DNA of 64,000 nt from the NCBI GenBank assembly GCA_963585895.1, contig OY757904.1, positions 63,581,203-63,645,202 of the forward strand. Direction: 5' to 3'. The notes under the pieces were generated by a model. That model ran no database searches. It saw only the letters and a list, made by a program, of their open reading frames with translations, and had not been told where the DNA came from. Each line of letters opens with the position of its first letter. Position 1 is the first letter of the stretch. The translations under genes and the position numbers were made by a program. This stretch comes from Sepioteuthis lessoniana. Lineage: Eukaryota; Mollusca; Cephalopoda; Myopsida; Loliginidae. Below are positions 33,590 to 43,863 of the stretch, piece after piece.

Positions 33590-33851
33590 ATTTTAGGCAG
33601 GTATAGGTACAATTGCCAAAGTCACGAAGGTCATAAACCACACGGGTGGGGGAAATGCTGAGCTTGTCTGATATTCTCCGTTTGCTACTCACCAGGTTTA
33701 TCTCAATGGCTATGAGCACGATCTTGAAATACAATTTTTTAGGCCAACCTGCCTTTGCCAAATCGTTGGGGTTCTTGTAATTCGAGTGAAGTTTCTTGAA
33801 TAATCTCCTTACTGTACTGAGATCAATAGCCACACAATTTTTACACACCAA
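33590..33851 (-). mobile_element. Mariner transposase N-terminal fragment
   Basis: A minus-strand frame includes IDLSTVRRLFKKLHSNYKN, then NDLAKAGWPKK, and RRISDKLSISPTRVVYDLRD. This is the paired helix-turn-helix DNA-binding region of a mariner transposase (compare STVRRW...RSGRP...STRELAEKL in the family). The catalytic half is absent. It belongs to a different family from the mariners at 20.5, 37.3 and 45.8 kb. Confidence 0.75.
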
Positions 33852-33954
33852 AAAATATGGTTATTTTCCGCGGAGTTATAGTCGAATTCGGACGCGTAAA
33901 TCAAAAGATATCGAATTAAAAAACGTTGCACGTCCATCTGTGCCACTTTCAAAT

Positions 33955-34195
33955 CACACACGATTGTCCTCGCAGTGTAATAGTTGAAACGCTGGATTGT
34001 AGAATCGTAGTAACCGAGTTCGAACTCAAGTCGCGCTCTTCCATTATATTTCGGACAAATACCCTTGGGAAATGTACGAACCTCCTTGTCCTCCCAGCTA
34101 TGGGTTAACAGAGCACCACTGCTGTTCTTCTAGAAGGATGGCCTTCGTATTAAATAACTTAAACTGGTTGATATACCATTAAACAACAAAAGAAA
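33955..34195 (+). mobile_element. SINE family D, complete-looking copy
   Basis: Head with A-box-like gtgtaatagttgaaacgc (33975), B-box gagttcgaactcaag (34015), body with acaaatacccttggg (34057) and cagctatgggttaa, and the shared tail ttaaataacttaaactggtt...accattaaac (34150-34190). Confidence 0.8.
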
Positions 34196-34323
34196 CAAAC
34201 GGGTTTTTTTTCCGCTGGTGTAGTGACTAACGGGCTGGACACAATATCCTAGAAAATGAGTTCGTGCAGCAGTCACGGTATTGCGGTCAATTTCAATGGT
34301 GTAAACCTCTTTATCACACAAGT

Positions 34324-34962
34324 CATCATCATCATCATCATCATGTCGTGCCGCCAGCACGGATATCACTGACCCTCTCTCGCCACTTCTCCCTATCATT
34401 TATCGCCTCCGGCAGGTCTTCACGGTTACATCCTGTGTCCTCACATATTTGCTGTATGTAAGTTCGTGCTGGTCGTCCTGCTTTTGCACATCCATGTGTA
34501 GGGGTCCACAGGAGTACATCGCTTATGAGCTCGTCCTTGCTTCTCCAGCAGTGTCCCTCGTGTCTGGTTCGTCTAACTTGTATAGTTTTCGTGATGGGGG
34601 GCAAGTGTCCGTATAGTTGGTGTCTCGTGGGGTGTTGTCACCAGGACTTGTTCAATACTGCTCTCAACCTTCTTGTGTAATTTCCGTCTAGTTTCCTCTC
34701 CAGCCGCTTAGTTAGCATCCATGTAGTGCATCCATATAGCAGTATCGACACAACTGATGCCTGGAAGAAACTGCGTTTCATTTTATCGGTTAGGTCCGAC
34801 TTCCATATGATCGAGAGCCTATCGATAGCTGTCCATGCCTTCGTCAGTCGTGTGTCGATGTCTTTTTCGGTTGATGAGACGCTACATCCTAGGTAGGTGA
34901 ATTTGTCTACTAGTTTCAGAGAGGCTCCGTCTAGTGTGGCAATGTTGCCCGTTTGGTTGTAA
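34324..34962 (-). mobile_element. RTE-type LINE, 5'-truncated copy with TSD
   Basis: A minus-strand copy covering only the last part of the protein, from TEYMCYN-like through LKLVDKFTYLGCSVSST (34900), KRSFFQASVVSILLYGCTTW (34780) and RRTRHEGHCWRSKDELISD (34540) to the (CAT)n tail at 34324-34344. A 9-base repeat, cacacaagt, flanks it (34315-34323 and 34963-34971). It is very similar to the plus-strand copy at 25886-27029, so both come from the same recently active subfamily. One frame change near 34640 breaks it. Confidence 0.9.
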
Positions 34963-34979
34963 CACACAAGTATTGGTTA

Positions 34980-35060
34980 AATAATACCAATACTTTTTTT
35001 CAACAAGGATTGCATTGGCATTAAATAATCCACGAAGGTTTCTATGTCAGTACAAAAAGA
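34980..35060 (+). mobile_element. SINE C/D tail fragment
   Basis: The tail motif ttggcattaaataatcca followed by cgaaggtttctatgtca is present without its body. Confidence 0.55.
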
Positions 35061-35084
35061 AATCTCGAAACAAATCACACACTG

Positions 35085-35315
35085 GTGGTTGGTTTTTGGT
35101 AAATGACATATCAACCTTTGTAGATTTTTAAATGCCAAAGCACTCCTTCAAGAAGAACAGTAGTTGTACTATTTAACCCATAGCTGGGAGGATAAGGGTG
35201 TTCATGCCTTTCCCAAGGGTATTTGTCCGAAAGTAAATCTAATAGGGCGACTGGAGTTCGAACTAGCTTTCTACAAATCCGCAATCCATCGCTGAAAGCA
35301 TTACACCCCGAGGAC
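35085..35315 (-). mobile_element. SINE family D, minus copy
   Basis: The tail (aaatgacatatcaaccttt) is at the left, body ccatagctgggagg and tttcccaagggtatttgtcc in the middle, and B-box ggagttcgaac near 35254. The head runs to about 35315. Confidence 0.8.
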
Positions 35316-35430
35316 GCCCCCATCGCACACTGATTAAAGCAAGACACAATGTGTCGGCATACTTACTACAACTTGTTGGCAGCTACATTCCATGGTTGAA
35401 CTTTTGTGATTTGGCGTGGGAAACTAGTAC

Positions 35431-35835
35431 GTGCCTTCCCTAGTCGCCTGGAGCTGTAGAATACACTGACTACTTCTCTGCAGAGGGGTGAACCCCTCCA
35501 AAGGAGCGTCCTGCTTATGACTCTAAAAAATCTGATAGTGAGCTTCCAGTATTGCTAGAGTTTTAAGGAATGTGGAGTATCCCTCTGGTCCGGAGTGGTA
35601 GCACTTGATAGGGACTTATCTATGGGTCAAATCGGACTAAACTGTTGGTATAACGCTAAACTGAATTGTTTCAAATAAAACTGTTTGACTAAACTCAATA
35701 GCTTGAAATAGAATTGTTTTTTACAATTAAACTGTGTTCTTATGCTGAATTGAATTGTTTGAAATGGAACTGTTTATTTGTATAAAAATGAATTTGGCAT
35801 TAAATAACCTTCAAAAGGTGATATGCCATAAAACC
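35431..35835 (+). mobile_element. Interspersed repeat family C, copy 3
   Basis: Head gtcgcctggagctgtag, then ctctgcagagggg, aatctgatagtgag, agcacttgatagg, repeated ctgaattg.ttgaaat units and the tail ggcattaaataaccttc to ccataaaacc. Confidence 0.85.
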
Positions 35836-36441
35836 ATAATAAACAAGCTTGCACGTGCGAAAATATTACAAAACATTTGAATCACATTAGTAAAATCCTA
35901 ATCGCTTGAACATAATGTATCAAAATATTCTTCATTTCGTTAGTTGACAGCTGTGTTGATCATATTTTTTCATTCACTTTACTGACGTCATTATCACATT
36001 ATTTTATTACATAACTTTATTTTATAAAGATATGTAATAATTTATTTTCATGAAGATATGTCATTCAGCTTCGAAAACAGATTATTTTAAAATTTGTTTT
36101 TTTAAAACGAAAACTGAGCGATTTCAAAATCTGAAAGCCTACTTGAAACAGAGATTTTCTAATACTTTATTATTCGTCAATAGCACCTGGTAAAAATTTA
36201 TCACTATAAATGAAAGGTTTTATACGTTTGATTCTTATTGGATTTTTCAGGCAATAAAAGACAGGATATTCAAAAAAAGTTTCTTGGTAAATCTTATGAG
36301 AGCTTTTTTATACTTTTTTTAAACTTTCGAAAATTCTCTCCAAGTGACAGCTGTTGCCAAAAGTTTACCTATCAGAATAGTGTCGGTTGCTTAAGTAATA
36401 AAAGTTTCATACCTCTACGTGTTGATATTGGAAAGGTTTTA

Positions 36442-36444
<3 letters not shown>
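35836..36444. other. No recognised element
   Basis: AT-rich. A frame beginning at 36238 follows a pyrimidine-rich ttttcag, but it runs into the TATC repeat and has no family signature. Confidence 0.35.
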
Positions 36445-36473
<29 letters not shown>

Positions 36474-36535
36474 TAGGGCCTCGTGCTCAATTGTGAATGT
36501 TTCTATTTGCAATATCTCTATCTATCTATCTATTA
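36445..36535. repeat. (TATC)n repeats
   Basis: About 8 units at 36445-36474 and 4 units at 36517-36532. Confidence 0.9.
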
Positions 36536-36654
36536 ATGACGAGATATCTTTGGCCTTATCATTGAATTGGATATCTTGACAAATATATATTTCGATATAA
36601 CAAAATTAATGTTCGTATTTCAATAGCGTTTAATCTAATGCTCGAAATAATAGT

Positions 36655-36656
<2 letters not shown>

Positions 36657-36711
<55 letters not shown>
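36657..36711. repeat. (TA)n microsatellite
   Basis: About 27 uninterrupted TA units. Confidence 0.95.
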
Positions 36712-36715
<4 letters not shown>

Positions 36716-37285
36716 ACAGAGCGGGCACTTTATCCATTAAGAATGGAATATTTTTTATATAACTATTTTGTAGTATACTGGAACATTATTTGAACAATTG
36801 AAAGTAAAACGGTATAGTATTTTTTTAGCGTAATATTAATACTATTTAGCTTTAACATTTGTTGTAATGTATGATAATATCGGAAAGAAGTATTGACTTT
36901 CTGAAAAGTTTGAAGCATTGTATCAAACTGATGGTCGAAGTTGTAGAATTTTTGCGCCTATTTCGGAAAAAGAAAGGAAATTAGGGAATATGTAATCGTG
37001 CCACTGAAACCTTGTTTGAGCTTTTCAAATGCGGCCACCTATCCTTTTAAATAATCTGCAGAAATAAACAAGAATTTACACATGGACCCTGAACTAATTT
37101 AAAATCATTTTGATGCATGTTCATTTATACAGGATTATTTGATTGATTGATTGATTATAATAGATCAACGCGTTTAGGATTATTTTGAGCCTAGAAGTTA
37201 AAGAACTGCGTTCATTATACCTTCATATTAACATTTTTCTGTAGTTGTTTCTTAGCGTGTGAATTTTTTTGTATACTGTCTTATA
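36712..37285. other. No features seen
   Basis: AT-rich up to the TA target site of the next mariner. Confidence 0.4.
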
Positions 37286-38181
37286 CGAGGTGCATAAGAT
37301 AAGTTTCCAGACTTTCTTTTCGTATGGGCACTTTTATTGATAGTACACACATGGAACTCTAGTCTCCTTCGAAGTAATCTTCTCCGGCTGCAATGCACTT
37401 GTACCGTTCCAACAACTTCTGGATGACCCCATGGAAGTCTTCTTGTGTGAGTGTGTCTATGACCTTCGCCACAGCCTCTTTCATCTTCTCAATTGTCTCA
37501 TAACGATAGCCTCTGAGCTAAGGGAATAACCAAAAGTCACAGGGAGCAAGATCTGTACGATAGGGAGGGCGAGGAACTGTCAGGATGCCCATCGTGGTCA
37601 AATAGTTTGTGACAAGGATGGAGTTGTGGACTGGTGTATTGTCCTGGTGGAAATGCCACTGACCCGATTTGAAGAGTGCTGGCCTCTTCCGACGGAATAT
37701 CTTCCTGAACTCCCTTAAAACCTCAACATAGTAAACCTAACCCAAACCCTTTGGCCAATCAACTCTGGTGTATTGACTTCCTTATTCCTCCCCCACCTCT
37801 CATCATCCCTCATTGATTCCCTGCCTTTTTGAATCTCTTATGCCACACAAAAACTGATGCTCGATTCATGCAAGATGCTCCAGAAGCTGTCTGAAGCATT
37901 CCATACGTTTCTGTGTCATTTTTTCCAAGTTTAAAAGAGAATCTTTTTGCATATCGTTCTTCTAAAGTGTCAGATTACATTTCTGAAATTCACCGGCTAT
38001 GACAATCAGGCTTTAGTAGGGTGTATTTTAATTGCTGCTGTAGGTGTTCATTTGAATCTGAAATCATAAAAAATTCCTCAGTTATAAGATGTATAGCAAT
38101 AACATAATGAATTTTCAAGCGTCTACACCAATTTTAAATGCCCATACGAAAAAAGTCTGGAAACTTATCGTATGCACCTCG
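37286..38181 (-). mobile_element. Mariner transposon, internally deleted
   Basis: TIRs of about 45 bases start CGAGGTGCATA-GATAAG at both ends, flanked by TA at 37284-37285 and 38182-38183. The minus strand encodes a mariner transposase. It has an N-terminal piece with ASVFVWHKRFKKAG (near 37840), then VLREFRKIF (near 37710), HQDNTPVHNSILVTNYL with the second catalytic Asp (near 37630), YRTDLAPCDFWLFP with the third (near 37545), and YKCIAAGEDYFEGD at the C-terminus (near 37385). At 896 bases against a usual 1.3 kb, the middle with the first Asp is missing, and stops are present. It is not functional, but the TIRs are well kept. Confidence 0.95.
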
Positions 38182-38325
38182 TATAATTGGGATAATTTTT
38201 AAGCAAGTCTCTTTTAGCGATAGATGGGGTCTAATATTTACTACCATATCAAGTTGGATAGAAACTAAAAATGTCTATGAATATGTAGTTTACACGCACG
38301 GATTTTCCAAAGTGAAACCAAACAT

Positions 38326-38597
38326 GGCCCTTTCAGTGGGTCTGTAGAATAAACCAACTGCTTCACTGCAGAGAGGTAAAGAGTTTGCTGGATATGGCAC
38401 TAAACAATCTGATGGTGAGGTTCACACAGGGCCAGAGTTGTAGCACCTGAAAGGGTTCTATCTACGGTTTAAATAAAACTTAACTGTGTTCTTTTGCTAA
38501 ACGGAATTGCTTCAAATAAGACTTTTTGACATTTAAACTACGTACTGATGCTAAACTGAATTGTTTGAAATAAAATTGTTTTACATTTAACTCTGTA
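38326..38597 (+). mobile_element. Interspersed repeat family C, copy 4
   Basis: Head tttcagtgggtctgtagaat, ctgcagagaggtaaag, aatctgatggtgaggttc, then a shortened body. It directly precedes another copy, making a tandem pair. Confidence 0.75.
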
Positions 38598-38599
38598 TA

Positions 38600-38943
38600 T
38601 GGCCCAGTTAGCTGGAGCTGTAGAATACACCAACTGCCTCTCTACAGAAGGGTAAGCTTCCCTCCCACCGAGTGTCCTGCATATAACACTAAACAATCTG
38701 ATGATGAGGTTCCACTAATGCTGGAGTTTTTGCGAATGCGGTGCACCCTTTCATTGCTATTGCTCCCAGGTCCACCCTGGCCCGAGTAGTAGCACTTAAT
38801 AGGGCCCTATTGGTCAAATAGAAGTAAGTTTTACTTATACTAAACTGAATTGTTTGAAATAGAACTGTTAATATGTATAAAATTGATAAGGCATTAATAA
38901 CCTAAAATGGTTGATTTCCCATAAAACCAAATCAAACCAAACA
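38600..38943 (+). mobile_element. Interspersed repeat family C, copy 5
   Basis: A near-complete copy: head ggcccagttagctggag, ctctacagaagggtaagc, attgctattgctccc, tttgaaatagaactg and a tail with ggttgatttcccataaaacc. Confidence 0.85.
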
Positions 38944-40271
38944 AAATAAAAGAAAACTATCAGATGTGGTTTAGTGTAATATCAAGGAGATCCCATTCTG
39001 AGGAGTCTTAGACTTCTGCAAAGGTGAAATGGGCGTATTCTAAACCTCGTCGACTGAGCATTCAAGAATATTCATGAATGCTGTTTGTTACTCTTTGTTG
39101 CTCACACTACTCATGTTGATTAACTGAATGACTTTTTCTATTTATAAACCTACTTTAATATTAATCTAATCTTAAAAGGAAAAAAAAATCTTAGAGTGAA
39201 CTGAATACAAGCTTGTTTTTCTTGTTATTTTAAACCTGGCAAGCAAATTAATTTGATTGTGTATCATTCACTGAGAAACAATCAATGTATTTTTTGTTCC
39301 ATTTAATTTCTTCCGGAAGTTCGTGGAAGTTTCATTTTGTAGCCAAATAAATGAAAGATATAATTTTAATGGAATGACAAAGCGACTTTTATTTTTCGAA
39401 ACAAAACTATCCGGAAACATTTGTCTGATACCCGATATTCAGGATAAAAGAAAGAAAATATGAAAAAAAAAAAAAAATTAAAAGATATGGATACATAGAG
39501 AAAGGAAATGCGGCAGTAATTGTAGCTGAATATGGATATTTTGCGTATTTGATGTGTTTTCAAAAACGTACTAACATATCGTTTCAAAATAGCAACCATG
39601 ATTTTAACCTCGTAGTTAAGTCGACACTTCAATGATTCCGTTGAATCACGTTGAAATTATTAGTGTCTGTCAGGTCACCAAAGTGAAGCAACAATGTACC
39701 GTTCTGTTTTTAGATGAATGACCACATTGGAACTACATACAGTTTTAGTGCAAGATTAAACAAAGCTTCACGAATAACTATAACACATGAAAGGTATTTT
39801 CTATGTTTACGTTAAACGTCATCAATTCAAACTTTACATGTAATTAGGTTGCTGCAGTATACTAGAGCGTAATATTCTGCAGGGCTTAATGAAATCCATC
39901 CAAATGTTTTCGAAGATTACTTGTAAGTTACTTGTTAACTTCAGTTTAGTTTATTTCTTTAACGACATATCAACGCCTTGTGGGTTATTCTATTTCTTAA
40001 ATGTCTGATAGTTATAAAGGCGTTAGAAGCGAGAGAAAAAAACGAGAAGAGAAAAAGAGAGACGAAAAGAGGTAAGTGAGAGATAAAACAAAAAGGAAAG
40101 AAAGAAGAAATAATGGGAATAAAACAGTATTCTGACCTCTCAAGAGCTCAAGTATTGGGGACTCACCATCAGATGCAATTTACTCTCATAGGCAGGATTT
40201 AACATAGCCATACAGGAATATGGGAAATAGACATACCCATACCGTTATGTAAAACGTTCATAATATTCATA
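38944..40271. other. Interval with a C/D tail remnant and GA-rich patch
   Basis: A minus-strand tail remnant (aacgacatatcaacgccttg) lies at about 39960-39980 and a purine-rich GA patch at about 40035-40110. Otherwise AT-rich and unexplained. Confidence 0.4.
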
Positions 40272-40742
40272 TATATAACAGAGGAATCCCGAAACACGAA
40301 AAACACTTACGACTTCTTAGTTCAGGTACGAAACTTTTTATTACCTTTGAGTTTAAAGGTTTTTCGACATAAAGAGGGAGATGCCATCTTTCTATGCTGA
40401 CGTTTCCATCAGCCCCAAACCACGTGCGCACCCGCCACAAGGCTTCGACAAGCAAGCGAAAGTCAACTTTCTTCTTCCGATGGCAAAACTCAACTAATTG
40501 ACTTTTTCTGAAATCTCAGCCCACGCTACCGGTGCATGACGTCATTCACGTCCCGCGGTCACATTTACTATCTGGGGTTTCTATTGTGACATCTCTAATT
40601 GACATGTCTGCTCCGCACGCGCGTGAACACCTGTGCTCATGTTTGCACCTAACTAACCCATGCGCTAAGTGAAAGTTTCTCAGCCTAACTAAACCGAAAG
40701 GCAAGATATATAAAACGAAATCCCTCGGCCATTATATTACAA
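40272..40742 (-). mobile_element. Solo LTR, family 1 (minus orientation)
   Basis: Read on minus, it starts TGTAATATAATGGCCG. It shares gaaaccccagatag, tgaatgacgtcatgc, gtttcgtacctgaact and gtaagtgttttt with the copy at 14415-14916, in the same order. The two copies are clearly diverged. Exact target duplication was not resolved. Confidence 0.7.
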
Positions 40743-40849
40743 AAAGACTCACATTTTTAGTGTGATGGGCATACCCCTCCATAAGGGAGATAGCGTATTG
40801 TAAGCCCCACCGACAAGACTGATTTTCTTCTGAGTAAAAAACTTAGTTA

Positions 40850-41095
40850 TTATGATCATTTTACTCGTTTGAAAGTTTTTCACAACAGCGTTTGCTGATG
40901 GTTTTCCACTGGAGTCTGAGAAACACCAAATCTTCTTAAGTCTCCAGGACTCTTCTTAATATTCTGGCCGATCTCAAAATGCTGTTGTTTAGATGGTCTC
41001 CATTCGTCCTCTTATATCCAAGTCCTCCAGTCTCTGTACCAAAATTTTGGTGACTTCTGAACACACCAATAATAATTGGTATCACCGTCACTGGA
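40850..41095 (-). mobile_element. Second LINE family, 3' end (minus)
   Basis: The minus-strand frame includes VIPIIIGVF and SILRSARILRRVLET (41080-40940). This C-terminal motif is typical of a marine-invertebrate LINE protein end with a (V/I)IPI(V/I)IGA block. A 3' untranslated part follows to about 40850. Confidence 0.7.
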
Positions 41096-41270
41096 GGACT
41101 TGGAAATAAAAGGACTGGTGGAGACCATCCAAACAACAGCATTAAGATCGACTAGAATACAGAGAAGAGTCTTGAAGACATGAGAAGACATGCTGTCACT
41201 CAAACTCTTGTGAGAATCCATCAGCTAGCGCTGGTGTGGAAGACTTTCAAAAGAGTAAAATAACAATAAT
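41096..41270 (+). mobile_element. Second LINE family, inverted partial copy
   Basis: The same 3'-end region repeated in the opposite direction immediately after the minus copy (ggagaccatccaaacaacag here against ctgttgtttagatggtctcc near 40982). Ends with an aataacaataat tail near 41258. Confidence 0.7.
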
Positions 41271-41289
41271 CATAATAGTACGACCAGGC

Positions 41290-41600
41290 CAAGATTACCA
41301 GCCAAATAGTGGACATTGCCATTCCGGCTGACTACTGAGTAAAACTGAAAGCGGGAAGTGAGATAAATAGCCAGATCTTCCTAGAGAATTGAAAATACTG
41401 TAAAAATGAAAGTGACGATGATAACAATTATTAGCTCGTCCTCCAATATCCAACTTTTCCTGCCCACTTGGGAATCGATCCGTGTGTACCAATTATAGTT
41501 AGTTTCACCGTTACCTTCATATTCCATAGCTTTTTTAGTTATTTGGTAAGGTATATATACTTGTATATTTTCATTTTCTTTTACTTTCAATCAGTGGTCT
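41290..41600 (-). mobile_element. Second LINE family, upstream piece
   Basis: The minus-strand frame at 41590-41381 includes KKAMEYEGNGETNYNWYTR, a diverged form of the region just before the C-terminal block. Confidence 0.5.
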
Positions 41601-41704
41601 ACTACGATGGTAAAGGCAATTATTCAACAGGTTCTCTTTTTTAGTAAACTGATACTAAACCTAGTCTTCTGGCCGGAATTAGGTGATCTTTTTATATACG
41701 AAAT

Positions 41705-41890
41705 ACCCAGATATTATTATTATTATCATTATTTACTCATTGAGAGGTTTTCACATCACCGTTAGCTAACGGTCTTTTATTGTAGTTTTAGTAGCAGCAA
41801 ATCTCAACTTCCAGGACTCTTCTCAATATTCCGATGGATCTCAATTATGCAGTAATTAGGGTGGTCTCCATTATTATTTTGCATTAAAAT
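41705..41890 (-). mobile_element. Second LINE family, 3' end copy
   Basis: Again carries the 3' region (cttccaggactcttctcaat, tagggtggtctcc) with an (ATT)n tail at 41703-41725. Confidence 0.65.
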
Positions 41891-42458
41891 ATCTGATCTT
41901 AATTTGTGAATTCGACTGTGCAAAGGATTACAGAGCCAGAAGTAGATCTTCGTCTAGCAGTGTACGCCCCAGACCTACAAGAACTTCTAAATATCTTAAC
42001 TAAGTGGTGCTTTAATGTTATCAGGAGAAAAATACAGGAATGATTCAAAAGCCATGGTATGGATAGGCTATTACACATGATTATATTCTCGTTCTACACA
42101 CTTGGCCTATTGTTTCTGAAGTTATTTTTACCCTTAATAAGAGGTGATTAAAATCCCCGCCCACTAAAAAGTTCGCTTCTTTCTTGGTTTGCTGAAAATT
42201 TTCAACATCCCCTTGTAGTTTCGCCCCGTTTATTTCTTCTTGCTTAATCAAATTAAAATTATTGAAGCTACTTTTATAATTTCAAGATAGGGAAAATTCG
42301 CGCGAAGAAATTAAAGTTTATCTGAAATTGAGTGTAAGGATCAAGAAAACCTGAAAATATAATTCTAAGATTGCTGTGACAATTTTTAAGAATGAATTAT
42401 TTGTAAAAAAAAATTATCAATTTTTTTTTTCAAAAATAATATAATCATTTTAATGAAA
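41891..42458. other. No recognised element
   Basis: AT-rich with T and A runs near 42408-42432. Confidence 0.35.
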
Positions 42459-42517
42459 ATTATAAGATGTCTCTGTTGGCCTAATGATTTATTTTAATGT
42501 TCAAAATGCTTTCCTTT
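42459..42517 (+). repeat. Left arm of a ~60-base inverted repeat
   Basis: The segment with gatgtctctgttggcctaat and gttcaaaatgct matches 43804-43863 in reverse complement with only a few differences. Confidence 0.85.
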
Positions 42518-43069
42518 CGCGGCAACCTATAGAATACATCGTCTAGGGACTCGTTTTCAAACTAAATATAGTGCATTTTGTAAATGTGTAACACTTCTTT
42601 ACGAATGAATCCACACTTGCAAAAAGTTATTGAGTTAGGTAGCATAAATTGACTTTAAAGTAATCCCATGATGATAAAATTGGTGGTGTTAAACCAGATA
42701 AACGCGATGTATTTGAACACTGCCTTTTCCCTCAACTAAGCTGCCAGGAATAATTTTATTTAAAGAAACATTGCATCGAAATGAAAATAGTAATGTATTC
42801 GATAAAATAATTCTCCAACTCATCATCAATACACGAACAATGATCATAACATCAAGGGGATTAACATCAGCGCATAGTCTGAACGAGAGGCGTATGGATT
42901 ATGTTTTCCAAGTAGTAGTAGTAGTAGTAGTAGTAATAAGTATGGAATATATTTTATGAGCGAAGTTAAATTTAGCAAATAAAATAGAGAATTTATTTTT
43001 GTATTGTCCTTCAGTATCACCTTCTCAACATCAATTTCTACCGAAATGTTTTGAGAATGCAAGTCAGAA
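42518..43069. other. Interval with a (TAG)n run
   Basis: Seven TAG/AGT units lie at about 42914-42935. No other element was recognised. Confidence 0.4.
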
Positions 43070-43136
43070 CACACACACACACACACACTCACACACACAC
43101 ACACATGCACCCATATATATATATATATATATATAG
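43070..43136. repeat. CA then TA compound microsatellite
   Basis: (CA)n with one interruption at 43070-43106, then (TA)n at 43112-43135, abutting a SINE B tail. Confidence 0.9.
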
Positions 43137-43300
43137 TAAAGTTGGCGACCAGAGTCAACAGTGACCCGAAGGCCCCCTTTTCGATAGCTACTACATCAAG
43201 GTGTAGGAGAGGGCGCTACACCTGTCCCTGAATTGCTTACCTTATGATGCTGAGTGCTAAGCAAGGAGGCATCAAGTACCTTTTTTAGAGTTTTTGATTA
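43135..43300 (-). mobile_element. SINE family B, truncated copy
   Basis: The tail gttggcgaccagagtcaaca is at the left, with body blocks ctactacatcaaggtgtag and aagcaaggaggcatcaag. The tRNA-like head is missing. Confidence 0.8.
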
Positions 43301-43446
43301 TATATATTAGCGTAAATCATAGTTTCCGAGGTTTCTATCAAAATATTTTGTTTGGTTGTATATACTCTGATAAGAATACTCTGATAGGAATAGCTGAAGT
43401 TCTCACAATGACAAAAACCAAGAGTCACTAGTATTAGGTGAATTTA

Positions 43447-43707
43447 ACGTAACTGTTTAAGTCGTATGAGATGGAATCGGTGATCTGAGTTCAAATCCTG
43501 GACGAAGCTGTTTGAATTTCTCTTCTCGCTAATGCCGTTTGCAAAGTTTGGGTTGATTTTTCCCCTTGTAAATAGTAAATCAAACTGGATCCTTTTGCAT
43601 TGATAAAGCCACCAATCTAGGAGAAGATAACTTTGAATTAAAAAAACAGCAACACTCTCCTTAAAAATTAACCTTGTGTCATATCCTCTCTGTATCGAAG
43701 GGATTGG

Positions 43708-43712
<5 letters not shown>
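43447..43712 (+). mobile_element. SINE family A copy
   Basis: The head is decayed but has the B-box gttcaaatcctgg (near 43490). The body has gaagataactttgaatt and the gaccttgtgtcatatcct-like block (near 43670), running into a TA repeat. Confidence 0.8.
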
Positions 43713-43759
<47 letters not shown>

Positions 43760-43764
43760 CCAAC

Positions 43765-43801
<37 letters not shown>
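43713..43801. repeat. Two (TA)n runs around a short spacer
   Basis: (TA)n at 43713-43757 and 43769-43801, separated by accaacccat. Confidence 0.9.
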
Positions 43802-43803
<2 letters not shown>

Positions 43804-43804
<1 letters not shown>

Positions 43805-43863
43805 AAAAGGAGGGCATTTTGAACATTAGAATAAATCATTAGGCCAACAGGGACATCTTATAA
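43804..43863 (-). repeat. Right arm of a ~60-base inverted repeat
   Basis: Reverse complement of 42459-42517. The arms face each other across about 1.3 kb. Confidence 0.85.

Noticed and set aside
36238-36579. Frame after ttttcag as an internal exon
   Set aside because: It reads through TATC repeats and lacks any recognisable domain; the acceptor alone is weak.
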